Source: Ananas comosus
Lineage: Eukaryota; Streptophyta; Magnoliopsida; Poales; Bromeliaceae
Direction: 5' to 3'
Assembly (NCBI RefSeq): GCF_001540865.1
Contig: NC_033630.1
Location: forward strand, 12,302,003 to 12,366,002
DNA length: 64,000 bases
The notes beneath the pieces are model-generated. The model ran no database searches. It saw nothing but the letters and a program-made list of their open reading frames with translations, and was not told the origin of the DNA. Positions within the stretch are counted from its first letter, which is position 1. Each line of letters starts with the position of its first letter. The translations under genes were made by a program, and so were the position numbers. Of this stretch, positions 1-12,200 are shown piece by piece.

Positions 1-12
1 AAGCTCCTCCTT

Positions 13-111
13 TTATCTAGAGAAGAAGAACAATGGCTCCACCACTTTATACACATTAAAGAGATTCTGCTTTTTGATTCCATGCTTCACTGGAGGTTTA
101 AGTACCTTAAC
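13..111 (-). CDS. possible terminal coding exon, gene unknown
   Basis: On the minus strand a pyrimidine-rich stretch ending in GCAG (about 120-112) is followed by 32 open codons beginning VKVLKPPVKHGIKKQ and a TAA at 15-13. The other two frames close quickly. This looks like the last exon of a gene running leftward, but I find no matching upstream exon and do not recognise the peptide. A chance open stretch is possible. Confidence 0.25.
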   Translation of the reverse strand, partial: VKVLKPPVKHGIKKQNLFNVYKVVEPLFFFSR

Positions 112-113
112 CT

Positions 114-1535
114 GCAAAAATAATCAGCACAGATCCTTTTAAAACTTAGTTGATTATTCCAAATGATATTTGTTTCTGGGTCCTTTGGCATCATCTTTGT
201 ACACTCTCTTCTGATTCATTATCATGATGTACTAATCAAATAATTTCCTCAAGAAAAAGCTGATGTTTAGTTTTAGGCCTTCTGTTGGTTAAAGTTCTTT
301 TCTTTTTTTAATTCAAATTTTATGTGATTTGATGTGCAAGCTGATGGTGTACTGTTTGCAATACTTATCCATTGCTTATAATTGAATGTCTATACATTTG
401 AAAAAGAGAAAACTATATACTTACCCAAACACTAGTACCAATTGTTGCTATTGCTCTTAAATATTTTATTATTTATTTATTATTATCATTATTTTTTGTT
501 TAAGTGAATCCAATTCTTTGGGGCTTGGTTTGGATGGTGATAGAATGGAACATGGAGTGGCACATGGAGATAAGCTCTGTAGTAGAGAATAGAGATCAAA
601 TCTCATGTGAGTTTGGTTGTATGAGTTAGGGACAAGGATAAGGTATTTGGGCTTTAAGATGTCAAAGTGTTGAATGCTGTCCTTGTTACCCCATGAACCA
701 AAACCCCAACTTGCTTGTTCATGTTGGCCTTTTTTGTGAAAGCAACTTCTCCATCTCATACTTTATCACAAGCTAGACCTTTTTATTTGAAACAAAATTG
801 CAAATAGAAAAATATCCCAAAGATGTATGGAACTTACCTGAACTATGGACCACTTAGAATAGGCTACTAATCTTTCAAAAATTTGATCTTATACACAACA
901 TTTCAATTTATTTGATTTAAATCAGTCAGCGGTATTTTGATTTCAAAATTAAGCTAATTACTTTAGTAAAATTACAGTTGTGAGAATTGCAAGGAGTGTA
1001 CCAACTAAACATGAAGTGCTATTGACTGACTCAAGTCAAACAAATCAAAAGATTGGTTAGCAAAATCAAAATTTTGCAAGGTTGAGTGGCCAACTCAAAA
1101 TAGTTTATAGTTCAGGCAAGTTCTATAAGATATTACCTAAAAAAAGTGAGAAAGTTTTTCTTATTTTTGACCCATAGATACTATTGTTTAAGATCAAAAG
1201 CCAAAAGGAGAAGTTGAATAGGAACTATCTAGGGACTTAATAGAAGAGAGATAGGATGATGAGGTCATAAATGACCCACAAAGAGACTACAAGATAAGAG
1301 CAAGCTGTAAATGATTAGTTAATGCAACAAATCAAAAAGGAAGTTAGAGAAAAACAAAACTTGTATTTTGTGGGCTCTATCAATGCCACAAAGCTAAGGT
1401 GAAAGCAACATGCACATCTCCAAGGGGGACTCCACAATTAGAGGAACAAAATAAAAAAGTGCATGAGGAAACATTCTTCTCCCAGTTCAATAGAACAGTA
1501 AACAGAGGGAGTGATCATGTAATGGACTGAATTAA
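114..1535. other. intergenic, AT-rich, no gene seen
   Basis: Apart from the foldback element at 828-1125, this stretch is AT-rich sequence without coding exons. Short open frames on the minus strand (for example near 469-759) have no recognisable domain. It includes the 3' flank of the RADIALIS-like gene. Confidence 0.6.
828..1125. mobile_element. foldback MITE, family 2 (copy 1), TA target site
   Basis: About 300 bp with terminal inverted repeats. The left end reads TGGAACTTACCTGAACTATG; the reverse complement of the right end reads TAGAACTTGCCTGAACTATA. TA dinucleotides flank both ends (826-827 and 1126-1127), as in Tc1/mariner (Stowaway) insertions. A second copy with the same ends and interior lies at 48154-48475. 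No coding capacity. The superfamily assignment rests only on the TA site. Confidence 0.6.
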
Positions 1536-2100
1536 CTACCTCTGCTCCTCGGTGGCGCCGCCGCCGCCGGAGGACTTGTAGTTGGAGTAAACCGTCTGGC
1601 CCGCCTCGATGTGCTTGAGGTCCTCCACAAGCATCTCGTAGTGTCGTTTCACCTGTTGAGTAAGTATAAAACGTTGAAACACTAATACGGGGCCTAAGTT
1701 TGAATCCTGTCAGGATCGTCTGTCATTTTATCATGAAAAGTGAGTGATCAATTGGTGCGCGAAAATGGGGTTAAATTCATCTTAGTTACTCTTCGTGACG
1801 GAGTGGAATAAAGGAGGAGCACCCAATTATTACGAAATAATGGGAAATTAAAAGAGCCACCATTTATAAAATTTTCACTTAGAGGGAATGTTGAGTATAG
1901 AAAGTCTATGCATTGATATATATATAGAGTAGCTAGCGTAAGCTGTTAGAGAACGAACGGTTGTTTCATGTTACCTCTTCTGCGGACTTGCCTTCGACAG
2001 CTCGTGCCACATTCTGCCACCGGTCGGGGGTGTCCTTGTCGTACACCGCCAGCGCCCTCTCGAAGAGCTTGTTCTGCTTCGCGGTCCACGAGGACGCCAT
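1536..2100 (-). CDS. RADIALIS-like single-repeat MYB (SANT) protein
   Basis: Two exons on the minus strand, 2100-1975 and 1652-1536, joined by a phase-0 GT-AG intron, encode a complete 80-aa protein. It begins [20 protein letters not shown] and ends in a Gly-rich tail before TAG (1538-1536). The SANT/MYB domain covers residues about 4-58, with the repeat aromatic residues Trp5, Trp28 and Tyr47. The intron falls between AEE and VKRHYE, the position I know for RADIALIS-like genes. Length is typical of the family (about 80-100 aa). RADIALIS proteins are small nuclear MYBs that antagonise other MYB factors by competing for partner proteins; Antirrhinum RAD controls flower asymmetry. The role of this copy is not known. 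The exons are much more GC-rich than their surroundings. Confidence 0.92.
1937..1970 (-). repeat. rearranged TRIM-LTR-like fragment at the splice donor
   Basis: The first bases of the RADIALIS-like intron (read on the minus strand) are CATGAAACAACCGTT, matching the start of the 72-bp LTR found at 9180, 47573 and 60311. They are followed by an inverted piece of the same LTR (TAAGCTGTTAGAGAACG on the plus strand). It starts only about 5 bp inside the intron. Confidence 0.4.
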
Positions 2101-2377
2101 TTCCTCAAATGGAGAGAGATAGTTGAAGGGCAAAGAGGAGAGAGAAATAGAAAGAGAGAGAAGGAGAGAGAGGTTGTATTGAGGGAGTTATGGAGGTTAT
2201 GTTTTTGAGTTGTGGTGCAAGGAATTGGCCAATGGGTGCTCCTTATAAGTAGGGGGTGGGGTCCGGAGTGTGGTGGGGTGGGGCCATTTGGGAGAATAAT
2301 AATGAGGAAAAAAGAGGGGATGGAATATAAACTTGTGGCTAGTTTGCATGAGAACCACATGATAGAGCATAGGACAA

Positions 2378-2381
<4 letters not shown>
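2101..2381 (-). promoter_or_regulatory. 5' leader and proximal promoter of the RADIALIS-like gene
   Basis: Read on the minus strand this is a pyrimidine-rich region (CT runs at about 2120-2175) directly upstream of the ATG, as is common in plant 5' leaders. I cannot place a TATA box or transcription start with confidence. Confidence 0.35.

Positions 2382-2418
<37 letters not shown>
2382..2418. repeat. (GA)n microsatellite
   Basis: An uninterrupted GA dinucleotide tract of roughly 18 units lies upstream of the RADIALIS-like gene. Confidence 0.9.
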
Positions 2419-2420
<2 letters not shown>

Positions 2421-3182
2421 TTTCTACCAAAGTACCAATATCTTAAAGTTCAGTTCAATCCATAAAAACTAACTCACTTAAAACCCACTTTGACTTGTTC
2501 ATATCAGTGGTTCAGCTAAGTGAATGGGTGAACTGGTTCAGTTTTACAAGAATCAACCGAAATTTTTATTTTATATTTTATATTTTAATAATTATTAAAA
2601 AAATTTACATTAGGGTTTTTAATAATCTACACTTTAGATATATTTTCAATTATATATAATACAATAATATTTAAATAAAAATAACATAGAATGCTATACT
2701 AGTAGTAGATATATATATATTTTTTTACATAGCATAAAAACTACTAATAATTACAAATTTATGATGTTCTACCGGCGCCGTTCAATCTAGTGATTGAACT
2801 ACTGGTTAAACTAGTGATCTGTGACCCGATGATATTTTTGGATTGTAAACGATTCCGGATCTTAAAACATTGTCCATAGTATTTGTAAGGAACTCTCTTT
2901 TATTACTACTATAATTAATTACTATTCATGATCATGCATGATTAATCTCTTGTTATCAAACTCCATATCAGTGTAAGAAAAATTTTAAAATAATATATTT
3001 TATTCTTTGATTTTTTAATGAATGAATGCGATCCTTAGTGAAAGAATGCAACCCTTAGTGAGTGGATGCAATTCTAATCAAAGGGTGTGACTGTTAAAGT
3101 GAGTGTGAAAGGATGTGACTTTTAGTGAAAGGATATAACATGAAAAGACACATCTTTTTAGTATGTCTCTTCTAGCATATGT
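2419..3182. repeat. AT-rich intergenic with degenerate short repeats
   Basis: No gene. Around 3010-3135 a degenerate tandem repeat of about 27 bp is visible, with recurring words such as GTGAAAGAATGCAACCCTTA. The rest is AT-rich and unclassified. Confidence 0.45.
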
Positions 3183-3652
3183 CTGTTGGAATTAATTCTT
3201 ACATTCATTAAACTTGATTCATATAACTAATTGGTAGTTATGATCAAATGAAAAGTCACAATTAAAAGGTCACTTTACGAAACACCCGTTCATGAATAGT
3301 CACTTCATGAAGCACCCATTCGTGATCTATATAAGTTCATAGCGTTGGTTGCATAAGTATGAAACAGTTGAAGAGTTTAAGTTTCCATTCATAATAATTT
3401 CATTCTTGTTTTCTTATTCTATTTCTTTTGACAACTAAATCGAGTGAGTGCTCAAAGACTCGACTTCGTGTGTGCAAACGTAGTTGAGGTTTGTGCTTCA
3501 TTGTATCCTGGGAGGCTGTTCGTTGACTCTGTGCACACCAAGTTGATTGAACGGTAGAGATAGATTAAGCCTTAAGAAGAGTAGCATTGCTACACGTCTT
3601 GAAGTCTTTTTCATCTTTCTACTTCATACTTTTTTTACTATCTGTTCGAACA
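3183..3652 (+). mobile_element. probable copia-type LTR remnant
   Basis: The segment begins TGTTGGAATTAATTC, has a TATA-like CTATATAAG near 3330-3340 followed by a T-rich leader-like region, and reaches GTTCGAACA near 3651. This resembles a copia LTR (TGTTGG...CCAACA type). No matching TSD or primer-binding site was found, so the borders are tentative. Confidence 0.3.
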
Positions 3653-4719
3653 ATCAGTCTCTACTAACAACATTGCTATGGCAAATTTTAAGCCATTTAT
3701 AGAATTAAATCAAACCATTGTGGTAATGCTTGCTTGAACTGGCTTCTGTCATACGGTTCTGCTAGAGAAGCATCCGCCAAGCATTTGGCAATTGAAATTT
3801 TTTTCTTCTCGTAATTTTAGGGAAAAGTTGACATAAGCTTTTAGATTTCGAAAGCAGAAGCTCAAATTTTAACCATTTAATCAAGCTTTATGGAATAGCT
3901 ATTGAGAAATTTTGGCCAAGAAAAGTTGCTAAATCCTCCAATAAGATCTACTCAAATAATATTCTTACCCAAGTTGAAGGAGCAAGCACTTTGTTTACTC
4001 CTCATATTATATGTTGATACTTTTTCTTTCATGGTGCTCCTAAGGAGACAGGTTAGAGGTGGTGGTAATGCTTTAACATCTATTCCAAAGTGAGTTAAAA
4101 AAAAAAAAAAGAAAAAAAATAAAAAACTTGTATCCAAGGTGCAGTATTTTCTTTTCTTTTTTTAAAAAAAATCCTTTATTCTGGGTAAAAATTCTCTTAC
4201 ACAATCAACATCTTGTGGACCCATTCAAATCCAAGCTTTTCATCTTATAATCTTGATTAAGACCCTCTTGTAGGATAGAGGAGATGCTACTCTATTTTTA
4301 TTTTTTTTTAAAAAACCTTTTCCCTGTCAATAGGAGTTAAAATTCAATTGAATATGCCCAATTGGCCATGCCCTTTTAGTGAAAAAGCCCTAGACTTTTT
4401 AATGACTCTCTCTAAAGATTTTTCGTATCTTGCCCTTCGAGCGAGCAGCTGAAATGAGCTTTTAAATTTCGAACAACATTGAAACTTTTTTGGCTAAACT
4501 TTAACCGGTTTTGAAATTGACCTCTTAAATTTATTTATATTTATACTCTCTCTTCTTACTAATTGTTTGATTATTTTGAGAATTATGTCAGAATGAAACG
4601 CGCATGAAAAATGCACATCATGGCATTCTTTTTGACTAAAACAATTCTTGATCACGTGCATATTTTGTAGACGTTTATTTTGATTCAACCAGAATTTTCA
4701 AAATTGCTAACAAGCGGAG
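3653..4719. other. intergenic, no gene seen
   Basis: AT-rich sequence with homopolymer A and T runs near 4097-4125 and 4160-4180. No exon, RNA gene or clear transposon end recognised. Confidence 0.5.
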
Positions 4720-4862
4720 TTTTTTTTTTTTTTTTTTTTTTTTTTGAGAGATAGATAGCACGCTATCTGTTTCGTTCATTTTATTTAAAAAAAACCTTAG
4801 TTAAAAATGTGAATCAATTAGGATTCGAACTTGGATCTCGAGTATCAACCACCGAGCGGCGT
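4720..4862 (-). mobile_element. tRNA-derived SINE, copy 1
   Basis: A T tract (poly-A tail on the minus strand) is followed by GAGAGATAGATAGCACGCTA and, further on, GATTCGAACTTGG, the complement of a pol III B box. It aligns with the elements at 31331 and 57354. The A-box end is eroded and no confident TSD is visible. Confidence 0.6.
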
Positions 4863-5233
4863 TAATATATAAATCAAACAGTTACTAAGCAGAAGGGGTT
4901 CGCTAATTTCAAAACGGGTTAAAGTTTAGAAATGTGTCTATACATTTTAACCAACTTCTTTTATTCTATTTTCACGCAAAGCTATGAAGTGCATTGTTTC
5001 GCCGGACTTTTAATAGCGCATTTCTTTTTAACACTCTTTGCGCTTTTTCGGAAGCTCGGTTCAAACAACATTTTTGCAGAATCTCTACCTAATCTAAATC
5101 TTTTTAAAATTTTAATTTATTAAAAATGGACCAAAACACAATAAGTACTTTGTGAGGGGCCTATACTTATAGTGGTGAGATAGGAGTAGCTTAATTTGTT
5201 GCCCGTACGGCCAACACTCACGGGCCATGATGT
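4863..5233. other. intergenic, no gene seen
   Basis: Between a SINE and a Mutator-like foldback. AT-rich, with no recognisable element. Confidence 0.45.
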
Positions 5234-5244
5234 CCTTTTCTCCA

Positions 5245-6038
5245 GGGCTTTTTTTGCATTTAGCCCCCTGAAGAATTTTTATTTTAAAAGTAGCCCTATC
5301 AAAATTTAATTTGCAAAAATGGCCCTACTCCTGCCACGCAAGCGCCACGTCAGCGCCACGCGGGCGGGGCTGGGGGCGGTAGTTAAGTTAAACACGGTGA
5401 ATCATTCACCGTGTTTAGACACGGTGAATGATTCACCGTGTTTAGTACGTATTTTTTGTAGAGGAATAGGGAGTTAGGGATGTTAATGGGGTATGGATAT
5501 TCAAAATATTATTCGAACCTAAACCCGAATAAATTATTTTATATACATAATTTATTTTTACATATTTATACAATATATAAAATATCCAATAATTTTTATT
5601 TCTTAGATCTTCATCCAATCCAACGGTATAAAATATCTAATAATTTTAAAAATCTATACCATTGGATTGATGAAGATCTAAGAAATAAAAATTATTAGAT
5701 ATTTTATATATTGTATAAATAAATAAAAATAAATTATGTATATATATAATTTATTCGGGTTTAGGTTCGAATAATATTTTGGATATCCATATCCCATTAA
5801 CATCCCTAACTCCCTATTATTCTAGGAAAAAATACGTACTAAACACGGTGAACCATTCACCGTGTTTGAACACGGTGAATGGTTCACCGTGTTTAACTTA
5901 ATACACTGGCCCATGCCCAGCCCGCGTGGCGCTGACGAAGCGCCTGCGTGGCAGGTGTAGGGCCATTTTTGCAAATTAAATTTTGATAGGGCTATTTTTA
6001 AAATAAAAATTTACTAGGGGGCTAAATGCAAAAAAACC
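5245..6038. mobile_element. 794-bp Mutator-like foldback element
   Basis: Nearly the whole element is an inverted repeat: the left arm (from GGGCTTTTTTTGCATTTAGC) pairs with the right arm out to its end at 6038. An 11-bp direct repeat, CCTTTTCTCCA, flanks it at 5234-5244 and 6039-6049. Long terminal inverted repeats with a 9-11 bp TSD point to a non-autonomous Mutator-like element. Each arm holds two adjacent small palindromes (5390-5416, 5419-5441, 5841-5867, 5869-5893) with arms like ACACGGTGAA. There is no transposase; the open frame at 5480-5698 is a by-product of the AT-rich arm. Confidence 0.85.
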
Positions 6039-6049
6039 CCTTTTCTCCA

Positions 6050-9000
6050 TTATGAAGAATTTGGGTTAATTGCATACAGCCCCCTGTAAACATATCGAAT
6101 AGCAGATATATCTCTATAAATTTCAACTTTTAATAATTATTCTTACAAAAGTTCTAATGTTTTTAAATACATTCCTGCTGTTTGAATCCGTTAGAAAAAT
6201 ATAGTTAACCACAAGTAAAATACTTAATCTTGATTAGTGAATGAGGTAAATTGATATTTTTACACCTCTTATATTATTTGTGATGGTAGAAAGAAAAAAG
6301 ATGACCGTTGGAGACTTAAAGGAGGGCATTTCTGCTAATTTTAGCAATTGGGATTTTTGAAGGGATATTTATGATAGCAAAAATATCATTTCACTTATCT
6401 TCTATACAAACTAAACAGCTCTCTAACAGTAACAAACCAGAGGAGTAAATATGAATATTACTGAATTTTTTGCAGGGATAAATATGAGAAGTTGAATCCT
6501 TTAGAAATATATTTGCTATTTGATATATTTGTATAGTGCTGTATTAAATTAATCCTATAAATTTGTAATTTTTTTTTAGGGTTCTTGGAAAAGTGCTTCC
6601 TCTGGAGCACCAAAATGATAAAGGGAGGATGGGGGATTCTATTGCTCTCACTATGAATTGTAGCACTGACACATAAAAAGGAGCCCCTTTCCTAAGTTAA
6701 TTTAATTTTAGGGCTTTTGGAAAAGTGCTTCTTCTAGGAGCACCAAAATGGGTTTAGTAGCTCTTTTGTGCTATGCTCCAAATTCCCTATAGCTGGCAGT
6801 GTGTACTATGTTTTCTGGGTCTTTCCCACATGATTAGAGTGTGATCCAACTTAGTACCTTGTTTTTAAAGCCCTAATTCTAGATTAAGAATAGAAGCCGG
6901 TTTGTTTTGCCGAAATTGAAGTTCAGGTTGAAGTAGCCTTTCAGGTGAACCAGAATTCAGGTAAAAGTTACTTTTCTTTCGTTGTTTATTTGTCAGGAAG
7001 TGAACGGTGTAGAAGTTGAAAATTTTTTCCTTTTTTTTTGTTTTTAATTGGGGGTGGGCTGAAGGTAGGTACGCTAAATTGGATAGTTTGAATTTTCTTC
7101 AAAGGCAAAGTTACAGTGAAGTAACCACTTTACTGCTCTCCACGTCCGGTGAAACAAATACAGCACCAATAAACGTTTCTCTAGAAGATATTTCTATCAT
7201 GCAGATAATTGAATGTTAAAACCTAGGACCTGTTTGGCTCTGCCGTAGGGCGTAGGGTTGCTTAACAGAATGTTGTTTAAAGAACGCTATATTCAGAAAT
7301 CACATATACGAAAATATCCCTAGCAACTTCTTTTTACTATAAAATTACAAATTTCATTTCTACTTCACATTGCAGCGAAAGATTTATGTTTTAAGTTTTT
7401 CCAAACACTTAGCTAGAAGTAGCTGTTGCTGAAAGTAGAAGCAGAAGTGAGACCAAGCAATCGTCTAAGCAAAACTCAAATTTCTACATCGCATGGCTTT
7501 TAAAGCCTTTTTTTTTTAAAAAAAAAAAAAAAAAAAAACTTCAATAGGCAGTATTTAGACATTTGACAAACAAAAAATCTAGAGCAGTTTGCTGCGGCAG
7601 TAATAGGCCCCATAATGAAGGTTCACTCTAAAGTTTTCATTTTCACTAGAACTTCCTAATGAGAATTTAGCAGCTCTAATCAAACACAATTTTGCAAAAA
7701 GCTCAGGGTGGGCCCAGAAAACCCTATACTTGCAGTTCCCTCAACCAAGGTTTAGAGAAGCACTTAACATGATTAACACAAGATGAGGTTGAAATTCAAT
7801 GAATGAATGAAAGGGAGGGCAAGTGTTGACTATAGTGTATTATAGCATGTTGGAAACATGAAGAAGAGAATTGTGCACAAAATCAACAAATTAGGTAACA
7901 GTCCAAGAGAATAAGCTTGATTGATTATCTCAATAATGAATGCGGTCGAATTCGACCCTAAACCGTAAACCCTAGATGCAGAATTTAACCGATGAACATT
8001 TAGAAATCGCGACTCTTCGCGGATAAGTGAAAGGTGAATTGTAAAAAGTACAAATGCATAAACCTTGTTCATATGATGTTACATGAAGTTAATGGATAAC
8101 TAGTAACTTTTTCTTTTACCATGAAACTTAATCTATTTCGCGAGTCTCGTAGAGTAGATGTGGCTGTAAATTCATTACTGTTTCAACTAATGAGATAGAA
8201 CAGGTAACATTATTATTAATATTCAATCTTCCACGAATGCTATTTGAAACATTTGTCTTTTATTCAGAACAAATTGCAGATGAATTTGCACTACAAACGA
8301 AAGAGAAATGATAAAAAAATAGATTATGAATGTACAAAATTTTAGAATATATGATTAAGTCAGAGTCAAAGAGGTTACGAATGTCATAATAGTAATCGAC
8401 TAAATTAAGGAATAAAATATCAGTTAGGAATCTGACAAGAGACGATTTGTGGGATGAGACATCAGCTTGGATCCGATAAGTTGGCCGATTTCTTTCTGAA
8501 GAAACACAGAATATGCTCTCAGCAAGTTGCTGCCAGCAAGAGCCTCAATTCTCGGAATATCTTTTCGTCTGATGGCCCTCTACAACTTGCTGCACCTTTT
8601 GTCCCCTCAAATTACAGAAGAGCAATGACAGCAGCCTCCCCGAAGTTCCACATTGTGTGGCGAGAAAATCTGCTCGGCAATCGGAAAGCAGAATATCAGA
8701 CCATATTTTCGTCACAAGATGATGTGGAAATAATTACAAAGTACAATCCATGCATGATCTACGGAAATATTGTTAGGAAAAAGGAAAAGAAAATCATGGC
8801 GATCGAACCGTACAACGCTGCAACCATATCATAAATCACCAAAAACAAAACATAGCATTCCGTATATGATATGCGGGCTCTGCGATTTTATGATTAGGAA
8901 ATCCAATATCTTGTTAAAGCAGTTCAAAGCGACCGGCATATCAGCTCGGCAATGTCACCTTTGGTGAACCAAATGATATGATATCGTCAATGTTTGTGCC

Positions 9001-9167
9001 ATGGCGGCTAAAATCGACACTAAATTCTATCATCACTAGTGCATAGATTCACAAAATAGGCTTAAACCAAGTAGAAGAAATTAATGGTTCACTTCTCTGA
9101 GCCTGGCGGTAAGTTGAAGTAGCTAGAATGAAGTCTTTTACTTGGCCATTAAGGCTCAGGACCTCCT
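6050..9167. other. intergenic, no gene supported
   Basis: AT-rich. A diverged direct repeat of about 50 bp occurs at about 6578-6630 and 6706-6760, sharing GGAAAAGTGCTTC and GAGCACCAAAATG. A homopolymer junction lies near 7509-7538. The 126-codon open frame at 8454-8834 has no recognised domain and I do not call it a gene. Confidence 0.5.
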
Positions 9168-9251
9168 GCTCTGATACCATGTGAAACAACCGTTGTACTC
9201 TAAAAGTTTAAGCTGTTAGAGAACGGTGTTTAAACATATTTATATTTAACA
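9168..9251 (-). mobile_element. TRIM-like 72-bp LTR with primer-binding site
   Basis: GCTCTGATACCA (9168-9179) is the complement of the tRNA-Met primer-binding site used by copia and TRIM elements. It is followed directly by a 72-bp unit (9180-9251) that starts TGTGAAACAACCG and ends TTTAACA. Copies of the same unit occur at 47573-47644 (same length) and 60311-60381. The element reads on the minus strand. Its other LTR was not found, so it is truncated. Confidence 0.6.
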
Positions 9252-12200
9252 CAGTCAACCTTCATGCCAGCTTACTCGATGTTTCGACGAAACAATTTCA
9301 GGTTCATGCAATAATGTGAAGCTTCCAAAGGCCCGAGCGTACGGCACCAAAAGTTTCCTCCCTTTTCCTACGGTGTGGAGTGTTTTGAATCCATCGAAAA
9401 CAACCGAACCCCGTTGAAAGGGTCTTCAACCAGAAACTCACCCATCAGAGAAAAACAACTCGCGCAACTTTGCTAGGAATCTCTACTACAAAAGTGGTCC
9501 ATTTAAGATACAGATTCCTGCATGATATAAGGAATCCTTATCATTAATCTCATGGTCCACCTCTGCAGTAAACCAGTGACTGTAAATACTACCTTTCTCA
9601 CTCGGCGAGATCGGTGTTATCTTTTGCTCTTGTGGTCCATCACAAGTAGAAGGACTTCATGTTGATCTTCATATCCTATCTACCGACGTGGAATTTCTAC
9701 GAATGCTAACAAGTTGCAGGAGAAAAGGAAGACAATTTTCGGTTTTAATGGGACGAAATTCTCTAACAATAATGACCGTAACTTTCGATGCAATGTATTG
9801 TTTCTTGATTGGTATCGAAGACTCGTTTTTCTTGAAATGAAACTTATTTTGCAATCGTACGCTCCCGTGTAATGTTGCAACAAATGCAATCATCGTATTC
9901 GTATACGTATCATGTAAGCGACTTTTGGACTTAAATGTGGAACTTGATGAAAGGGTGAGATTTTGACAGGGCATGATGTTCGGGGACCGATTGTAATGAT
10001 CGAAAGGTTCAAATTTACCATAGAAACTTCACCACCTGAGCTTGTCCACACAAACTAGTAATGCATAGGAACCACTTTTGAAGGAATCTTTCTCTAAACA
10101 AAAGGACATGATGCCGATTTTCTAATCCTTCGATGCTCGCAAAGGATTAAAGGGATCGAGGAAGTTTCGACGACTGTATGTCTGTCTCTAGGGTTAAGCA
10201 CATGGACAGATGATGCACAATCCACTATATTCAAACAAAAAAAAGAACAAAGAAATAGAAAATGAGAACATGTTGGCTTTTCCACTAAAGGACAGATATT
10301 TAGGTTTGTGTGGATGTGCACTTGCAAAAGGTTGCGAATCCGACAGAAAAGGAATTCTTAGCTGATAACAGATCTGTGGCTTAAGACTAAGTTGGAATAC
10401 AAATGACGCAATCATTGTGCGTAAACGATGAGGGAACAAGAATATATGCATTGCAGATGAGTGCGATTTATAACTTGTTTCATTTCAACATTAGTAAGCG
10501 GAAAAAAGATGTAATAATGCAAGCGAAAAGAAAATTGTCAGAAAAAAACATATACCGAATTTCAGAAATAGTATAAATGTCACAGGCATCTCCATCAAGC
10601 ACACAATATAGAATGCTGTTTTATTTGTTTTAATATCATTTCATCTTTCTTTTTTTTTTTTAATTTAAAAACTTTGTGCCTCGGCATTTGTCGGTATTGG
10701 GTCATAAGTGGCATGAAATGACATTATTATATCACAGAGGAATAAAGACAAAATCAATTTACTAATTAGCGGAAATCAAGTAGTTCTGGTAATAATCATT
10801 AGAACATGAAGCAGATTCTATTCCATAGGAAGGAAAGTACGAATTGTTTTCGCTAGTTTGCAGACACTGTTATGTCGGCATAAATTGTATTTGTATTAAG
10901 ATTCCTCAAAACATGACACCCAGAAAAACAAAAGAGCATCACTGCAACTTCTGAGTCATTATTTAGAATATTCCGACAGTACATTCGAGTTACTGATCTT
11001 ACTCTGCGCTTCCGATTTAATAACTCCGAACCTAGCACTGGCGCAGTTCTGAAACTTTATTCAACTGTTCAATACAAAGTTCCCACATAATGGAGCCTAC
11101 ATAAGAAGTAAACTTTAAAGCAATCTACAGTATAAAATCATTTGAATTAAATTGAGAATCTTGCAAATAAGGGAGCCAAATTATATAGATTCTTCACTTA
11201 TGTACATCATAATTGTACATCATAATTCTTGTCAATCTACAAGAAGTAAATGATACAAACAATGCGACGATATAAGTAGAAATAAAGTAAGGCGAATGTT
11301 GTACAAATCTCTTCATCTGTTACAGGGCAGTTGTAGTTCTTATGCATATATGAGTGTCGAAATTCGAGAATCGCGCATCTAAGCCTTCGAAAAATACAAC
11401 CATCATCACAATTGCACCACAATTTCCGATATTTTTATGACAAATGTGGCGAATCACATTTTTCGTTTTTGTGAGAAAAGCAGAATGAGCTAAAACAATT
11501 TCCAAAATAAAAAAAAAGATGAAGATAACATTGGTTCATTTGCAACTTCTCAACTTTGAATAATCACACCCATGAACTCATTTCTACCAAGGTATTCCCA
11601 ATTGATTAAGTAAATATGACTAATAATGGGGATTCAAACAAGAAAAAAAAAAAAANAGTGTATGTCTGGGTGTAGAAGGATCCTTGACCTTTCTCATCAA
11701 ATGTCTTTGCTTGGGATTGAAATCCTTTATTTTCGATCTGTTGTGGGAGTGTTGCTTGTTGGTTTTCTTGGTCCTGCAATACCTTTCTTGGATGGAGAGA
11801 ATCAATCTCCTTTTTTTTCATGGAGATATATCCTCCTTTTCCATCAAGGGGAGTCGCTTTTTTGCTTTTATCAACATCTCAGTGTGCTGATATTACTTTT
11901 ATCAACATCTCAGTGCTGATATTAAGAAAAGTGAAAAGAGCACTTTGTCAAAAATGGACACAGAGCTCTTGGGGAATATTTGGCACCCATGGCTTGGGAC
12001 CCTTTTCAGGCTTTTAGTCCCGTGTCAGTAACCCTATGCGTGGATGGATTGGAGTTGGAATATCTAATCATGTTCAATCATTTTATCCCCCTCACATGGT
12101 GCTAATCCCATTAGTGGAATTGGCATTACGGCAGATTGGAGAAAACCTGCCAAAGGTTCCCCTCCTCCCACCACCACCGAGCTCTTGTCCTGAGAGACCT

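Noticed and set aside
2212..2472. Open frame across the (GA)n tract
   Set aside because: Half of it is an Arg-Glu repeat from the microsatellite; it overlaps the promoter of the RADIALIS-like gene on the other strand.
5480..5698. 72-codon open frame inside the foldback
   Set aside because: It is translation of the AT-rich inverted arm and has no domain.
8454..8834. 126-codon open frame on the plus strand
   Set aside because: No recognised domain, no splice or codon-use support, and AT-rich intergenic context; likely chance.
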